A DNA stretch of 64,000 bases from Acorus gramineus (lineage: Eukaryota > Streptophyta > Magnoliopsida > Acorales > Acoraceae). The notes beneath the pieces were generated by a model. The model saw only the letters and a list, made by a program, of their open reading frames with translations. It was not told the origin of the DNA and did no database searches. This document shows positions 12,285 through 25,134 of this stretch, in pieces (positions within the stretch are counted from its first letter, which is position 1; each line of letters opens with the position of its first letter). Made by a program: the position numbers and the translations under genes. The stretch covers positions 21,809,868-21,873,867 of the forward strand of contig CM060852.1 in the NCBI GenBank assembly GCA_030737835.1, written 5' to 3'.

Positions 12285-13708
12285 AGGCCCTAACTTATAG
12301 GGTCCATCATAGATTCATAGGTCCCATGAGGTAGCAATATGACATTACCTATTATACCCTTTACTTGATAACCACTTGAAGATTTTATTCGGAGGATCTT
12401 GGAGTGACATTAATTCCTGTATTTCTTTACCATTATATCATAGAGAATCATGAATTTCAGAACTTTTATTCATGCAGCAATGTTAATCGATTTTTGATTT
12501 TCAGAATCGAATTTGTTTATGAAAAACACATAGGAGCATATCCGAAATTCCACTTTTGAGGATTTGGAAGGCACGGAATTATTTTTTTTTCGATTTTGAT
12601 CTCACCTCAATGTCTCTCGAATCAGGTTTGACATCATTGGATTCGTAATCGAGTTGTGTTTTGCTTATTGTTTTAAATTTAAACATAAATGTTTTTATGT
12701 ATTGAATGTCATTTTCCATAGTTTGATTTGTTTTTGTCCCATTATCTTAAACGTAGCACTCGATACTGTTACATTTTATATATGGATAGTTTGTATGATA
12801 TGACTATTACATTGTTGACAATGTAAATAGTCATTTTTCAAATCTGTGTTATTTTTGTTACATTCGTAAATGTAACAGTCAATCGCATTCGTGTATTGAT
12901 TTATATTTGTTACATTCATAAATTTAACAGTCAAGTACAGGTAAATTGCATGTAATGTAAAAAATTTATATAAATGTAACTGTTATATTACATTTATGTA
13001 AATGTAACAGTTTTTATGAAAATATAACAAATAGTTCATGTAATATTTGTTAAATGTAACTCACAACAAAAAAGGTGTTTGATATTTTTCATAAAATATA
13101 ACTGAATATTGAAGAAAAGATCTATTTTTTAAATTGTTTAAACATTGCAAGGAATGTAAAACATTTATGTAAATGTAACTGTTAAATGTAAATGTAATTG
13201 TTAAGTTATATTTATGTAAATGTAATAAATAGTTGTAAAGGATGTAAACATTTAGGAAATGTATTTTCATTGTGTGAGATGCATCTCATTTATATAAATT
13301 AAAAAAATGCTTGTTAAATGCTAGAATGTTCAGTTAATAACATTATTAAAAAAAATTGTGTATAAAACGAATGTAATTTGAAAAAAAAGTAGACCGTTTG
13401 AAAGATTTTGACGAAAAACAATTTTGGTAGTTTTTGTGTAATTTAAGTAAATTTTGGTGTAACTGAAATAGAAAATTCAATTACGATTTTAAAATTCAAA
13501 TTTTGAAGTAGGCAAATTTTAGTGTAATTAAAATTCATGTGAAACATTAATAACTGAATATAGAAAAAAAGGGGATTTGGAGTAATGAGATATATTTTTA
13601 ATTGAGGGATATCTGTATTTTACTATTTTACCATTTTTTAAAAGTCAACAAGGCAACGGGTGATGACACCTCATGGTGCTTGTGAGTGGGGCTTATAACT
13701 TGGGGCCT
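12285..13708. mobile_element. AT-rich inverted-repeat element with internal TGTAAC motif array
   Basis: The left end (from 12285, AGGCCCTAACTTATAGGG) and the reverse complement of the right end (to 13708, AGGCCCCAAGTTATAAGC) match imperfectly over about 60 bp, including CATGAGGT further in. No transposase is encoded. From about 12760 to 13260 the interior is filled with forms of TGTAAC/GTTACA, often as partial palindromes such as TTACATTTATGTAAATGTAA. A non-autonomous DNA transposon is the best description; the superfamily and target duplication are not clear. Confidence 0.5.
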
Positions 13709-14049
13709 GGGTATCACCACTGAAAAAAATTATTTCTTTGGTAGTATGAAGAATTATATGTATCATATTTATAAATGTAATGACCTAAATTTGGATAGAT
13801 TCAAATATCAATAGAGTTTATTAATTAAATCATTAAATTAAGATTTGATCTTACCCCGTTACAACTCAATCAAACTCTTATTCTTATGTCATTCATCCTA
13901 CAACATGACTTAGCAAAACAAGATACAACACAAGGATGCAAAATAAATTAACCACATTATTCTAGTGGAAATTCTCCCAAGGCAAAGAGAATCTCCACAA
14001 ACACGGTTTTAAAGATGAAGATCATGATATTCTTGATCCAACATTATAA
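13709..14049. other. Intergenic stretch upstream of the O-methyltransferase fragment
   Basis: AT-rich sequence with no gene seen. The last 60 bp resemble the region just downstream of the other O-methyltransferase copies (for example 17640-17675), so part of it belongs to the duplicated locus. Confidence 0.35.
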
Positions 14050-14348
14050 TCAAGGATAGAGTTCGATGATGGACCGCAGACCCAAAGCTGGAGTTATCTT
14101 GTAGCTTGTAAAACCCGCATCTTTGAATATCTTCTTCTACTCGTGCTCCTCCCTCTCCCTCCCTTCACACAACACCATCATGCAAATATCGTACAAATAC
14201 TGCAACTTCGTCGACTCCCGACTAGGGTTGTTAGGGTTCACCACCATGTCGATCAGGATCACTTCCCCCTCCCCCCCATCGGAATCGCTTCTTTGCTTTG
14301 CTTAAGTATCTTCACACAATTCTCATCACCCCAATCATGTAGAATCCA
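14050..14348 (-). pseudogene. O-methyltransferase exon 2 pseudogene
   Basis: On the minus strand this matches exon 2 of the intact gene at 19725-20021 from the acceptor (CATTCAG before TGG at 14348) to the same TGA (14050-14052). It begins [16 protein letters not shown], keeping the catalytic histidine region. A frameshift falls in the G-rich run where the intact protein has PKVGGKVILID, and the Trp codon in HEWKK is TAG. No exon 1 is found upstream. It is a dead exon copy. Confidence 0.85.
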
Positions 14349-14874
14349 CTGAATGTTGCAACAATATTAGAAGTTAATCTAGCTAGGAAATGTTGCAACT
14401 AAATTTATTGCCGGGAGGCTGGCCATAGAGGAGTGAGATTCGGGTTCCAGCGATCCTACATATTAGATGACTCTTCTAGTCAAGAGGCCGTTGAATTGGT
14501 TTTTGGCTTTCTGTTTTTTTTTTTTTTTATCTTTTGATTTCTTGTTTGCTCTTATCCTCTCACCTATTTAGATTTGTAGTTCAACTTCATTAATAAAATT
14601 AATGTAGCCATATCTACCTTTTATATTAAGAAAAACATGGATACACAACTTAAGTAGTTTAATACCTACCTCTTCACACTATCAATCTAGATGTTTTTGG
14701 TGTATTAGTTAAACATGTAATATTTGGTCTTACCAAAAATAAAAAACCATGTAATGATACCTTGCTCCAGGGAAAAAAACTACAGACCAAATGAGAAGGG
14801 AAGCCAGTTACTGAAAATGTCTAGCTCAGTTTTTTTACAGTTTCATTTACAATTTGCACATGTTTATTTTTTTA

Positions 14875-17060
14875 AAAATATACTTTTTTTATTTGTAATC
14901 AAAGTTTTTATTTCTATAAAATTTATACAAATGCACAAGGATTTACATGAAAATAAAATGGGGAAATGAAAGGCTGAGAGGGTGCCACAATTAGCTAACC
15001 CCCTTTGCCAGATCTGTCACCTATTTTCATGAGTAAAAAGTCTCAAAACAATGTTATTTCACCTTGATACGTTCAATTCCAATTGATAATTGACTATGCT
15101 GGGCTAAAGCATCTTCAATTTCCTTCCAAAGCTGATGAAGGAGGAATGTAGATTCTCCTCTCATTGACTGAAAGGTTGCGAGTATGTCCGTTGGTGACTA
15201 CTTTTCTTCCCTGTGGATGTGAGAGGCCTTCTAATCTACCATTTGTTGAAGAATGTGGTGAGAATGAATGGCAGACCAAAGAATTTTTCCTCTGCCCTGA
15301 AGCCATGCTAAGGCTATCGTTGAATTGGATTCAATCCATAGCTTTTGGACCTACAAGGTGCTACTTAACATGACTCCATGCTCGATCTCTTTAAGTTCAT
15401 GAAGATTGATAGTGGGGAGATCCAGTCGTCTTGCCAATTCAAGAAGGTAGTTGGAATTTGAGTTTCTAATTAGAGCCCCGTAACCACCTCTATCATTAGC
15501 CAATGACCCATTCGTATTGAGCTTCATCCAGCCATCTTCAGGACTCATCCATTTGATTATAGAGGAGAACCTCTCCTTCTCAATTGTATGTACTCCAAAA
15601 GCACATGAGATCGTGTCCAGGTCCGCAGACTGATTTATTCAGAAGACCTTGTGGAGAGTCTTGAGCTTAATACTTTCCTTAATTTGTCTCATGACAAGTT
15701 TTTACAATCTTTTGTCAGAAAAGACTTTATTATTGCGTTTGGCCCAGATACACCAAAATGTTGTGGTTAAGATGATAATGGCAAGCTCCTTAAATAGATC
15801 TATTATATTTGCTGACAACCAAGGAGGGAAGAGAGCAAGCCTTCTAGGAATAGCCAAACAGGTCTGAAGATCTCAAAAAGTTTTGTCGAGATGAACCTTG
15901 AGAATGCACAATCCAGAAACAGGTGATCTGCATCTTGATGCAATGTAAAACTACGCTCTTCTGCTGACCCGATCAACCTTAAGGGATGCCAGATTTGCAG
16001 GCTCTAACGACGCTGTTGATTCGTGAAAAATATCAGGACGATGGGCTTCAACGAGTCTATTTATTCCTAAGAATACCAGAAACGATGAAAATCTATGTAG
16101 TTGTTAATCCTCCTAGGATAATAAAATACAATGGAGAAAATAAAATTCTATTCATCAAAATCTTCTCCTTAATTTTGTGATTACAAAGCTATTTATAGAA
16201 CAAAGAGTCTTAACAAACTAGGATCTTAACAGATCTCTAAATCTCTCAGATCACAAATAAATCCTAACTAAATCCTAACCAAATCTAAATTTAAATTCAA
16301 ATTTAAAATTCAAAATCAAATTCTAAAAATAAAAAAAGAAATCCTAACAAACTAAAAAATTATTAAAATTGTAAATCAACTATAATCATCAATTTGGTAG
16401 TCCTCCATATCGATCTAATGGTCCATGATTGTGCTACATCACATCTTCTTCCCTAGCGAAGCACAAAGAACACGTAAAATTTTGGATGAGGCCCCTGCTT
16501 CGGAGTCATATATACAAGGGTGGGTAGCTTGTTGAGAAATGCTTTCCACACACATAAGCAATGCTTTGGGGTTTGATGTGATTGCCACAACCATTTAGGC
16601 CTTAGTGGGGTATCACTCCGACATCTCACTGCTTTCCAAGCCTCAAAGTGACTGAGATTGCTTGTTTTGCTAGCAGACCAAATCAACAAGTCTTGCCCTA
16701 CCCCTCCTACTTCAAGTTGCTGGATGTCCGACCAGATCATATCAACATCCTCCTCGCTGCGAAGTGGCTTGACCCATTTACCATCCCCTATGAAAGTAGC
16801 CACTGTTGCCATCTTTGGTGGTCCCTAGTCATATGTAACTCTCCCAAGAACTTGCACTAAACCTTTTCCTTGTATCCACGGATCAAACCATATAGATTTT
16901 CCTTCAAAGATTAGATATTGCACTTTGGGTTGTATCCATTCTCTAGCTTAGAGTATTGAAATCCGGGATGAAGAGAAGCCGAGGGAGCTGTCACCCTCCA
17001 GATATTAGATATTCTCCTCCCGAAGATATCTATTCCTCATCCAAGACTGGTCTACAGGCT
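14875..17060 (-). mobile_element. Degraded LINE (zf-RVT and RNase H part), interrupted by an LTR
   Basis: On the minus strand the order is: a piece matching the end of the RT-linked region near 16900 (IFEGKS-like), a zf-RVT-like region at 16453-16812 with GDGKWVKPL, DLLIWSASKTSNLSHFEAWK and PKHCLCVWKAFLNKLPT, then an RNase H segment at 15351-15548 with MKLNTNGSLANDRGGYGALI. A tail at about 14880-14930 (TTTGTAATCAAAG) resembles other LINE ends in the window. Frameshifts and an inserted LTR-like block (15991-16440) show it is old. Confidence 0.7.
15991..16440 (-). mobile_element. LTR-like retrotransposon remnant inside the LINE
   Basis: The minus strand reads as an LTR-like segment: ATGGACCATTAGATCG, a TATA-type word CTATAAATAGC, then GTAATCACAAAATTAAGGAG and a tail ending in CATCGTTTCTGGTATTC. 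An inverted copy lies at 18725-19235. No internal retrotransposon genes sit beside it, so a solo LTR or truncated element is likely. The edges are approximate. Confidence 0.5.
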
Positions 17061-17234
17061 CTATAGGGATTTTTTTTTTTGGGAACTAATGTAAAAATAT
17101 AAGTTTACATTTTTCACAATAGAGAATATAAATAGTGAAGAATATACTATATTAAGTGCAGTGTGTGATTTCATGTATATATATATATATATATACTTTA
17201 TTATTGACATGATGGGATGTTGTACACAGGCAAG

Positions 17235-17400
17235 ATTGAGTGAAAGGATTGAACTCTTCACATTCCATGACTCCCCATATTATGCCTTTCATATTCAAAA
17301 CTCAAAAATTACATGAAATAAAGAAGAAACAGAACTGCTAGGATTGAACCAACTTGGGAAAAGATAATAAATTATCTTGTATTTTGCAAAATGGGATCAT
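17235..17400. repeat. Duplicated O-methyltransferase downstream segment (copy of 19515-19680)
   Basis: The segment from GATTGAACTCTTCACATTCC to CAAAATGGGATCATTT matches 19515-19680 with scattered differences. In the intact locus it lies just downstream of the O-methyltransferase stop. It marks how far the gene duplication extended. Confidence 0.75.
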
Positions 17401-17675
17401 TTGGTAAGCCAAAAAATAGTAATAATAATAATAAATAATAAAAAAATAAAATAAAAAACATGAAAGATGAAACCCTTCTAGTGTCTCCCGAATTGAAACA
17501 ACTTATCATGTATTGTAGAATTGAATCTTCCAATCATCTATTACTACAACAAGATTCTCAAAAGAAGATAAAACACAATGATATATATAAAAAAAAACAA
17601 AAATTATCCGAAAGTAAGTCTCCCATTAAGGTGAAGAGAAACCTGAAACCCACATTTTAAAGATGAAGATCATAA

Positions 17676-17807
17676 TCAAGGATAGAGTTGGATGATGGAG
17701 TGCAGACCCAAAGCTGGAGTTATCTTGTAGCTTGTAAAACAAGCATCTTTGAATATCTTCTTCCACTCGTGCTCCTCTCTCTCCCTCCCTTCACACAACA
17801 CGATCAT
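17676..17807 (-). pseudogene. O-methyltransferase exon 2 fragment
   Basis: The minus strand matches the last 130 bp of O-methyltransferase exon 2, from the TGA at 17676-17678 up through the REREEHEWKK region, then diverges at about 17807. Only the C-terminal end of the protein is represented. It shares the downstream sequence of the intact gene (17235-17400). Confidence 0.8.
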
Positions 17808-18724
17808 CTTCTTCCACTTGCCGCCGCCATCGCTATCGTCGTCCTATGCTCTTGCCACTGTTGAACCATCGGGTACACTATCAAATATCCATCTCCATTG
17901 ATTTCTATCAACCCATCCACATCCACGTGTACTCCCTCATAAAAAAAAAAAAAATCCCCCTATCCCATCCCAATCAGTGGCGGCTCCATGAATTTTTAGG
18001 CGGCTCTAGGAATTTTTATAGATAAGGTCATTTTAAAAAATAATTTTATAATTTTTTAAAAATCTACTTTCATCATGTATTTATCAAAAGTGTCGATATA
18101 TTCAATCCATTTTACAACCCCATACACTATATTGATACAGTATATACTGCGTTATCATAGTGTATGACGCAAAAAATTATCATTTTTTTTAACATGAAAA
18201 AAATATAGTAATATATCTCAGTATTTGATTCATTTCATATAACAACACGTGCCTAAATGAGAGAGTGTATGATTTAAAAATAATAATGGACTGCAATTCA
18301 TGAATTGGTGGGATGAGTTGCCATAATTTGAAAGGGTAATAATAGTAGTTTAGATTTTCTTTTTTAAATGTGATGGGGAGAATTGATCCCACCAGATATA
18401 ACATGTCGCCGCCCATGTCCTCAATACATTCAACCAACTCTTACGAACCCCCACCAACCTCTCCTTTTCATATAAAAAAGAAAAAAGAAAATTTTCGTTT
18501 AAACCCTCATACCCAACTTTTCGTTTCGAAACACCCAATCCCACACATATTTCTTTTTATTCCAATCCAATATGGATTTTTAAAAAAAATCCTACGACTA
18601 CCAGAGATCGAAAGGACGTAAAATTTGATTTGTTGAATGATGTTAAAGCCATATAATCAAAAGACAGTTGATCACGTCATCAATTGTTCGGACTTCATGA
18701 CCAAACTCCTTCAACCAAATTCAA
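17808..18724. other. Intergenic stretch, no gene seen
   Basis: AT-rich sequence. Short open frames at 18189-18621 overlap on both strands without recognisable domains. No repeat structure was resolved. Confidence 0.3.
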
Positions 18725-19235
18725 GTATGACTTTGAGTGAATACAGTACGATCATGGACCATTCGATCAATATTGAGGACAAGAAAATGGAAGATTATGA
18801 ATTATTTGCATTTCTTAGTATTCTAGTTTTATTTATTAGATTTATCATATCTTTTCTGAATAATTAGGATTAGTTAATGTTTAGATATAATTCAGATATG
18901 ATTTTTTTTTAGTTTGAATTTGAATTTTAATTTTAATTTTAATTCAAATTTGCTAAGTAAGAATTTGGTCAAATAAATTTGTGATTTGAGAGATTTGTTG
19001 AGATTGTAGTTTGTTAGGACTCTCTATTTTATAGACTTTGTAATCACAAAATTAAGAAAAAGATTTAGTTAATATAATTTTTTTTTCTTTACCGTATTTT
19101 TGTTATTTTAGGAGGATTATAAAATACATATATTTTCATCGTTTCTGGTATTCTTAGGTTTCAACAGACTCATTGAAGCCCATCGTCCTAGTATTCGCGA
19201 ATCAACATCGTCGTTGGAGCTTGCAGATCTTGCAT
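18725..19235 (+). mobile_element. LTR-like retrotransposon remnant, inverted partner of 15991-16440
   Basis: From about 18725 (ATCATGGACCATTCGATC) to 19235 the plus strand follows the minus strand of 15991-16440: the AATTTGAATTT tract, GTTTGTTAGGACTCT, TTTGTAATCACAAAATTAAG, and CATCGTTTCTGGTATTCTTA then GAAGCCCATCGTCC. The two copies are in inverted orientation 2.3 kb apart and diverged. The TATA-type word of the other copy reads CTATTTTATAGAC here. Confidence 0.5.
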
Positions 19236-19724
19236 CATTGATCGAATCCACATAAAAGCGTACTCCTACGCATCATGTGTGATGGAAACATCCATATGCC
19301 ATATGTTCCTTTGAAACGAAAAAGATGCCATTTGGATAAAGATATAATCTATTCTGGATTCATGACTATTTTAGGAATAAATTAATATATATATAGAATA
19401 AATGATTTTTTGTTATATTAGGTTTATAGTTTTTCTTGTTGAAAAATGTAATCATGAAATTTTTCTTGTTTGGTTTACTATAGATAAACTGTGAATAAAA
19501 TGTGAATAAGAATTTATAAAATGATTGAACTCTTTACATTCCATGACTTCCCATGTTATGCTTTCATATTCAAAACTCAAAACGTACATGAAATACAGCA
19601 GTAACAGAACTGCCAGGATCGAACCAACTTGGGAAAAGATCTTAAAATATCTTGTATTTTGCAAAATAGGATCATTTCAATTTATTTGAGAGGGTCACAA
19701 GCTATTCCGATAGAGTAGCCCAAG

Positions 19725-20881
19725 TCAAGGATAGAGTTCGATGATGGAGCGCAGACCCAAAGCTGGGGTTATCCTGTAGCTTGTAAAACCAGCATCTTTG
19801 AATAACTTCTTCCACTCGTGCTCCTCTCTCTCCCTCCCTTCACACAACACCATCATCAACATGTCAAAGAAATACTGCGACTCCGTTGACTCCCGGTTAG
19901 GGCTATCAGAGTTCACCACCATGTCGATCAGGATCACTTTCCCCCCCACCTTCGGAATTGCTTCTTTGCATCGCTTCAGTATCTTCACGCAATCCTCATC
20001 ACCCCAATCATGCAGAATCCACTGCACATGACATTAATTCAATGTTGTTGTCGGATCAAAAACTGATTTTCTTGTAAATAACATCGTAAATGAAAAAATT
20101 ATGTTTCTCATCAATTAAAAATTACCTTGAGCATAACCGCATCAGCAGAAGGCACGCGCTCGAACATGTCTCCCCCAACATAATCGATCGATGCGTCTCT
20201 CGTAGCACTCTCGATGACATGAGGGAGATCAAAGGTGGTGCACCTGACATGCGGGAACGCCTTCGTGATCGCCTTCGCAGTCGTCCCCGTGTTCCCCCCG
20301 ATGTCCACAAGGGACCTCAGACCCTTAAAGACGTGCCCGTACTCATTCACCACCACCTCGATCACCAGACGAGCGTCGCATGCCATCGCCTCATTGAACT
20401 GCTCCTTCACGTCCGGGCGGTGCGCCATCAGCTCCCAGTAGGACTCACCATGCGCAACATGGAATGGCGTCGTCTCGTCCCTCCTCAGCCAATCACCCAA
20501 CGAGTGCCACGGCGCGATCAACACCGGATCGAGCACTGTCAGCAAGAAAGGCGAGATCGCCGTCGCCTGGTCCTTCAGGAGGTACTTCGAGGCCGTGGCG
20601 AGGCTATACATTTCTTCTCCGTCGGCTTCGCGAGTTTGTTTTTCGAAGAAGCCCGAGTGCGCGAGCGTGCGCATCAGGCGCCTCAAGTGGAGGGTCTTGG
20701 CGGGATGGACCGAGAGGGCGTCGGCCAGTTCGGGGAGGGTGATGGGACCGCCGTGCCTGTTGATGGCATCCGGTATGCCAAGCTGGACCGCACATTTGAG
20801 GGACATAGAGCCAACCACGCCGAGGAGGTGGTTCCATATGAAAGACTGAGCTTGAATGAGCTCTCCTGTGGGCTTCTCCAT
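19725..20881 (-). CDS. Caffeic-acid-type plant O-methyltransferase, two exons, intact
   Basis: This is a class II SAM-dependent small-molecule O-methyltransferase (resveratrol/flavonoid/alkaloid OMT-like group), probably cytosolic. Exon 1 is 20126-20881, starting at the ATG of MEKPTGELIQAQS. Exon 2 is 19725-20021. The intron has GT-AG ends and the phases match, giving 350 residues, normal for the family. An N-terminal dimerisation domain (NHLLGVVGSMSLKCAVQLGI) is followed by the SAM-binding loop LVDIGGNTGTTAKAI, FDLPHVI, GGDMFERVPSAD and, in exon 2, [11 protein letters not shown] with the expected catalytic histidine, then MLMMVLCEGREREEHEWKKL. The SAM loop has Asn where Gly is usual (GGNTG for GGGTG). 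A TATA box lies upstream. The substrate cannot be told from sequence. Three broken relatives lie at 14050, 17676 and 34908. Confidence 0.93.
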
Positions 20882-20964
20882 TTTTTGCACTGAACAAGTA
20901 CTAAATGTGGGGTGAAGGCTTTTGTGTTTTGTTTTTGTTTGTGTAAACTACCTCAACTTAACCG

Positions 20965-20972
20965 TTTATATA
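20965..20972 (-). promoter_or_regulatory. TATA box of the O-methyltransferase gene
   Basis: Read on the minus strand the site is TATATAAA, 84 bp upstream of the ATG. The same promoter stretch is conserved in the gene fragment at 34908-35150. Confidence 0.65.
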
Positions 20973-20981
20973 GATATTGGC

Positions 20982-21391
20982 AAGTGGGTTGGTAAGATCG
21001 ATCATCGCTCACTGTATTGTTTGATTGATCTGGAAATTTTAGTTGGTTTAAATAAGCTATGATTTGTGATAATTGCATGGCATTCCAGTTGTGCTCAAGT
21101 ACTTTTTTTTATATTTTTATATATTTATTTTGTCGGATTGGCTAAAGAGAATGAATTTTTGGTTGTTGGAGATTTTGATGGAATGATACAGAATTAATGG
21201 ATGGACGATAATATAGTTTTGCACTATATGTTATAGTGCCTTCAACCTTCTTGTTGACTTTGGGGCAAGATGAGAGACCATCTTACTATGCTTATTTCTT
21301 GTCCACACTAACATTTTCCATTGATAAACATTTGGAGGGTGGTGCATCTACTACTTCATGTGTTGATGAGTAACAACGCTATGGGTGGGTG

Positions 21392-21439
<48 letters not shown>

Positions 21440-21744
21440 CACTATATGCTACACGCTATCTATTTTCTTTACTCCTCTTTCTTTCTTTTTTTTTTTTTTT
21501 TTTTACTAAAAGTACTGGTAATTGAGCGGTAGATAAGCTTCTCACAGGATTTTTGTAAACGTTCCATTTTTTGTATAATTGTACAGTCCACGAAGAAATA
21601 AAATTGATTGTTTACTTATCAAGAAAAAAAAAAAACTCACTAAAAAACCTTCATTTTTGTTTTTATTATTAATCAAATTTTATATTTTTGTAAAAAAAAA
21701 AAAAGAAAAGAGAAACTTTACGAAAGGTGTCCACTAATCACCAA
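20982..21744. other. O-methyltransferase upstream region and TA microsatellite
   Basis: No gene is seen. A TA array lies at about 21399-21436 and a T run at about 21486-21504. Parts of this region (21241-21310 and 21660-21740) reappear to the right of the Harbinger element at 30625-30651, 30740-30800 and 30881-30923. Confidence 0.5.
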
Positions 21745-22199
21745 CCCCCCGTTTGCCAACTAACATAAACAGAGAATAAGGGAGAATAACAGTAGAATAG
21801 CCCTTATTCGCTGTTTGTTTGGAGCGGATAAACCCTAATAGCAATGCCTGGATAAACTAGCATAAAGTTTGATAACAATTCCACTAAAATGTGAGGATAG
21901 TTTATCAGGGCTTATCTATTCCTGAGAATAAAAATACCCCTCACTATCATTACAAAAAAATTCTCTCTCTTACTTTAACACACCCCAATGATACACCCCC
22001 ATTTAATCTGCACCGTCTGATTAGTGGATCTAGCCACTGTGAATCAATCAGAACCGTCCAAAATATAAAAAAAAATCAAGCTTATCCGGACCATCCAAAA
22101 TGATGGACCTTTTTGTTAATCTGCCGACACGTGTATCACATTAAACAATCCACCCACTGCTTCTCACTCTCATCCCCATCGAATAACAATCTCTCTTTA

Positions 22200-22398
22200 G
22201 TCAAAAATCGGATAACCCTAGATATGAAAAATTAGGGATTCACCATGTCCGCCTCGTGAGATCTTTCGTTCGTGTGTTCGACGATCGGCCCTGCGACGAG
22301 GTTGTGGTGCAGGAAATGTGGGGAAGGCGGTGCATCAGTCGAACGAGTGCATTCGGATTCAGCGGTTCTTCTTTGGATTTTCGTCGATTTTTTGCGAG
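22200..22398 (+). other. Probable 5' noncoding exon of the Harbinger transcript
   Basis: A GC-richer stretch with the look of a leader exon ends TTTTGCGAG followed by GTAAGCATTG, a strong donor, and is followed by a T-rich intron-like region. It lies 2.7 kb upstream of the first ORF. Its use as a 5' exon is inferred. Confidence 0.4.
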
Positions 22399-25134
22399 GT
22401 AAGCATTGATTCTTCGATTCTCCGTGTCTGTGTTTTGGTGCTTTGGATTTGTGGGGTTTGAATTTCTTGATTGGATTTTAGGGTTTCGTTTGTTGTATCT
22501 TTTTTCTTGATTGAATTTCTTGATTTGATCTTTTTTTTTTCGTGTTAAATTGTTGTATCTTGAAAGGGTTGGTTTTGATCTGATTATGTTTTTCTTGTTT
22601 TTTTATGGATTTTTTTGTGATCTTTTATTTTCATGGATTTGATTGAAATTTTGTTCTTTATCGTAAAAAAATCAATGGGTTCGGTCTGATTGGATTATTT
22701 GCTTCTTGTATCTGCAATATATGGTTGTTTCCATGAAAAATAATAGTTGCTACAGCTCGCAAGAAGAAGAAAGTTTTGGAATTTTGAGGAACCCTCAGGA
22801 TACAATAGCTACCTAGGGTGAGTTCTTGCTAGTAATTTGGGAATTCTAAAAATCATTAATATTACAACTAATTGATCAAGTTTATTTTATTTTAGGAATA
22901 AATGCATCTAAACCACTAAAAAAAATATCGGATATTCAGATTAACATGATTCTTTTTTACAATTAACCTTAATGCAATCTAATATATTGTTAGCCATCCA
23001 GTGAGGTATGCACCTTGTTAAAAACATTTACATTTCCACAAAAAATGTTCCATTTAATTCGAAATACAGCAATGTACAATTGTCGCTAAAGCGTATAAGT
23101 AATTAGATGAGATTTACTATTTAAAACAAATTATAACTGTCCACGTGGTTGTCCCGAACCTTCAATTAAATACATTTACACACTTCTTTTTACAACCTTA
23201 AATGCAATCTCATATATCTCATTAGTCATCTATTGAAGCATATACTTTATTAAAAATGATCTTATTTAATTTAAAATAGAGCAATATACATTTTTCATCA
23301 AAGAGTATAACTCTTTATACAAGATTTATCATTTCAAAAGATTAAAAAAAAAAACAAAACGAAGTCCACCTGAAAGAACCCTTTAATCTGCATGAGGAGT
23401 CCATGCTTGCACAATTTTTTTATCAATACTCTCCAGTGCACCCAATCATCATTAAATCATTTTTTTGTGTTAACTAATCAAGTCACTTAATAAATATGAG
23501 TATCTAGTAAAACATAGGTAGGTGGCATGTATCTCCAACAGGGAGTCTATCTCATCTAAATATATTTACCACTGGTAATTAAAACTGGACTATTCAAGTA
23601 GAACAATTCATGTTTTTGACCTGAATCATTGGTCAATCTTAGTAGATCTTCTGGAATGCAGGATTTATGTTTTTGAATGTAAGTTGTTATGGGTACAGCT
23701 TTGATCAGATTTCACACCATTTAGTTTATGTATATGTGTATAGTGTATATGTATGAATAATGAAGATTATTATTCAATTATTGGAATGTTGTATTGTTTA
23801 AATATGAATAATTATTTTTATGTTCTTAGAAATTGATGGTCTGAAATATGAAGTCTGTAATTTCTAGTACTCAATAACAGTTAGTCTAGCAACCCAGCTG
23901 TTAACCTCTCATAATATTTGTGCACATTGCAATTATTATATTATTGCAAGTAAACCTTCAATAAGTGTCTTTCATAGGTTCTGCATTAGTAATGCCAACA
24001 GATTAAGAGGCTGAGCAATGTATGTTAGTTTGTGATTCGGTATGCTGATTTATATTCCATGTTTTATCTAACTTTAAATGTGATGTTAACATGTTTCTTA
24101 CAAAGGTTTCAAGTGTATATGAAAAAAGAAATTTTATTCAATATCCCAGTGTCTATAAATATAAAACACATAACCTATTTGCCTATATATTTTACAATTG
24201 AGTCTATTATAAGTTACATGCAAATATATACGACCATTTATCAATAATTCAATGTAATTGGGCGATGTGTAGGGTTGGCTATATATATTTGGTTGACTAT
24301 ACAGATATTGCACCCAAAACTTAAGTTTATATTGATTTTAAATTTTATATCCACAATATTATTTCATTACTATCCGGTCAGTGCATCCAGTTTTAATAGA
24401 AACATGAGCAATGTAAAACTCATGTTTGAGGAGTATCTAGTCATGCATTTGGTGTATAGGGGTTATTAGGTGTTTCCCATTGAATCATTGTTTCATGTCT
24501 TCTCATGGCCTGGCTCATCTACAACCATAGGGATTAAAATTACATATTAAAATGCATACTTAAGTAAACATTACAAAGATGGAGTCTATCTCATATAATT
24601 TTATTTAATACTAGTAATTTTACATATATGATTGGTTTATGTTAAGGGTGAAATCTGATGTTAATGACCAATGACTATATTTTTTGTTTTATGCTTATTT
24701 TTAGTGTTATTATGTGTTCATTTTTTAGCATAATGCCCCCTAACTCAACCTTCATGCTTTAGATTATTTTTCGTATATGTTGCAACTATGTCATGATAAA
24801 TGAATGATTTATAGAAACCTTCTACACCCATTGGTGCATCCCAATCTTGTGTATAACCAACCCTAACATCTAACCGAGTATATATTGATGTTTACACATC
24901 AGTTACATACGTTAATTCATGTACCTCAGATCAATGGCCAAATAATATATTTATGTGTTCATGTGGGTTAGTCTTATTCACAATCATATAGATGTGAATG
25001 ACCAATGAATATGTGTGTGTGTGTGTGTTCATGTGAGTTAGTCTTTTTCGCATTCATATAAGAATTTAATGACCAATGAATTTATGTATGTTGTTGAAAT
25101 ATTTAATTCATTCCATGGTGTCCAATGTGTCTAG
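22399..25134. other. Element-internal noncoding region
   Basis: This AT-rich sequence lies between the probable leader exon and the first ORF. Partly repeated blocks appear (compare 22975-23105 with 23190-23300: CTAATATATTGTTAGCCATC, TTAATTCGAAATACAGCAAT and similar). A GT repeat lies at 25013-25028. No coding sequence was recognised. Confidence 0.4.

Noticed and set aside
20882..20890. An upstream start giving MQK before the O-methyltransferase
   Set aside because: The codon there is GTG, not ATG. The first ATG is at 20879-20881 and gives the usual N-terminus.
20090..20893. A 267-codon plus-strand open frame, and shorter ones, antisense to the O-methyltransferase
   Set aside because: They mirror exon 1 of the minus-strand gene, whose GC-rich codons leave the other strand open. 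They have no domain and an Arg/His-rich composition.
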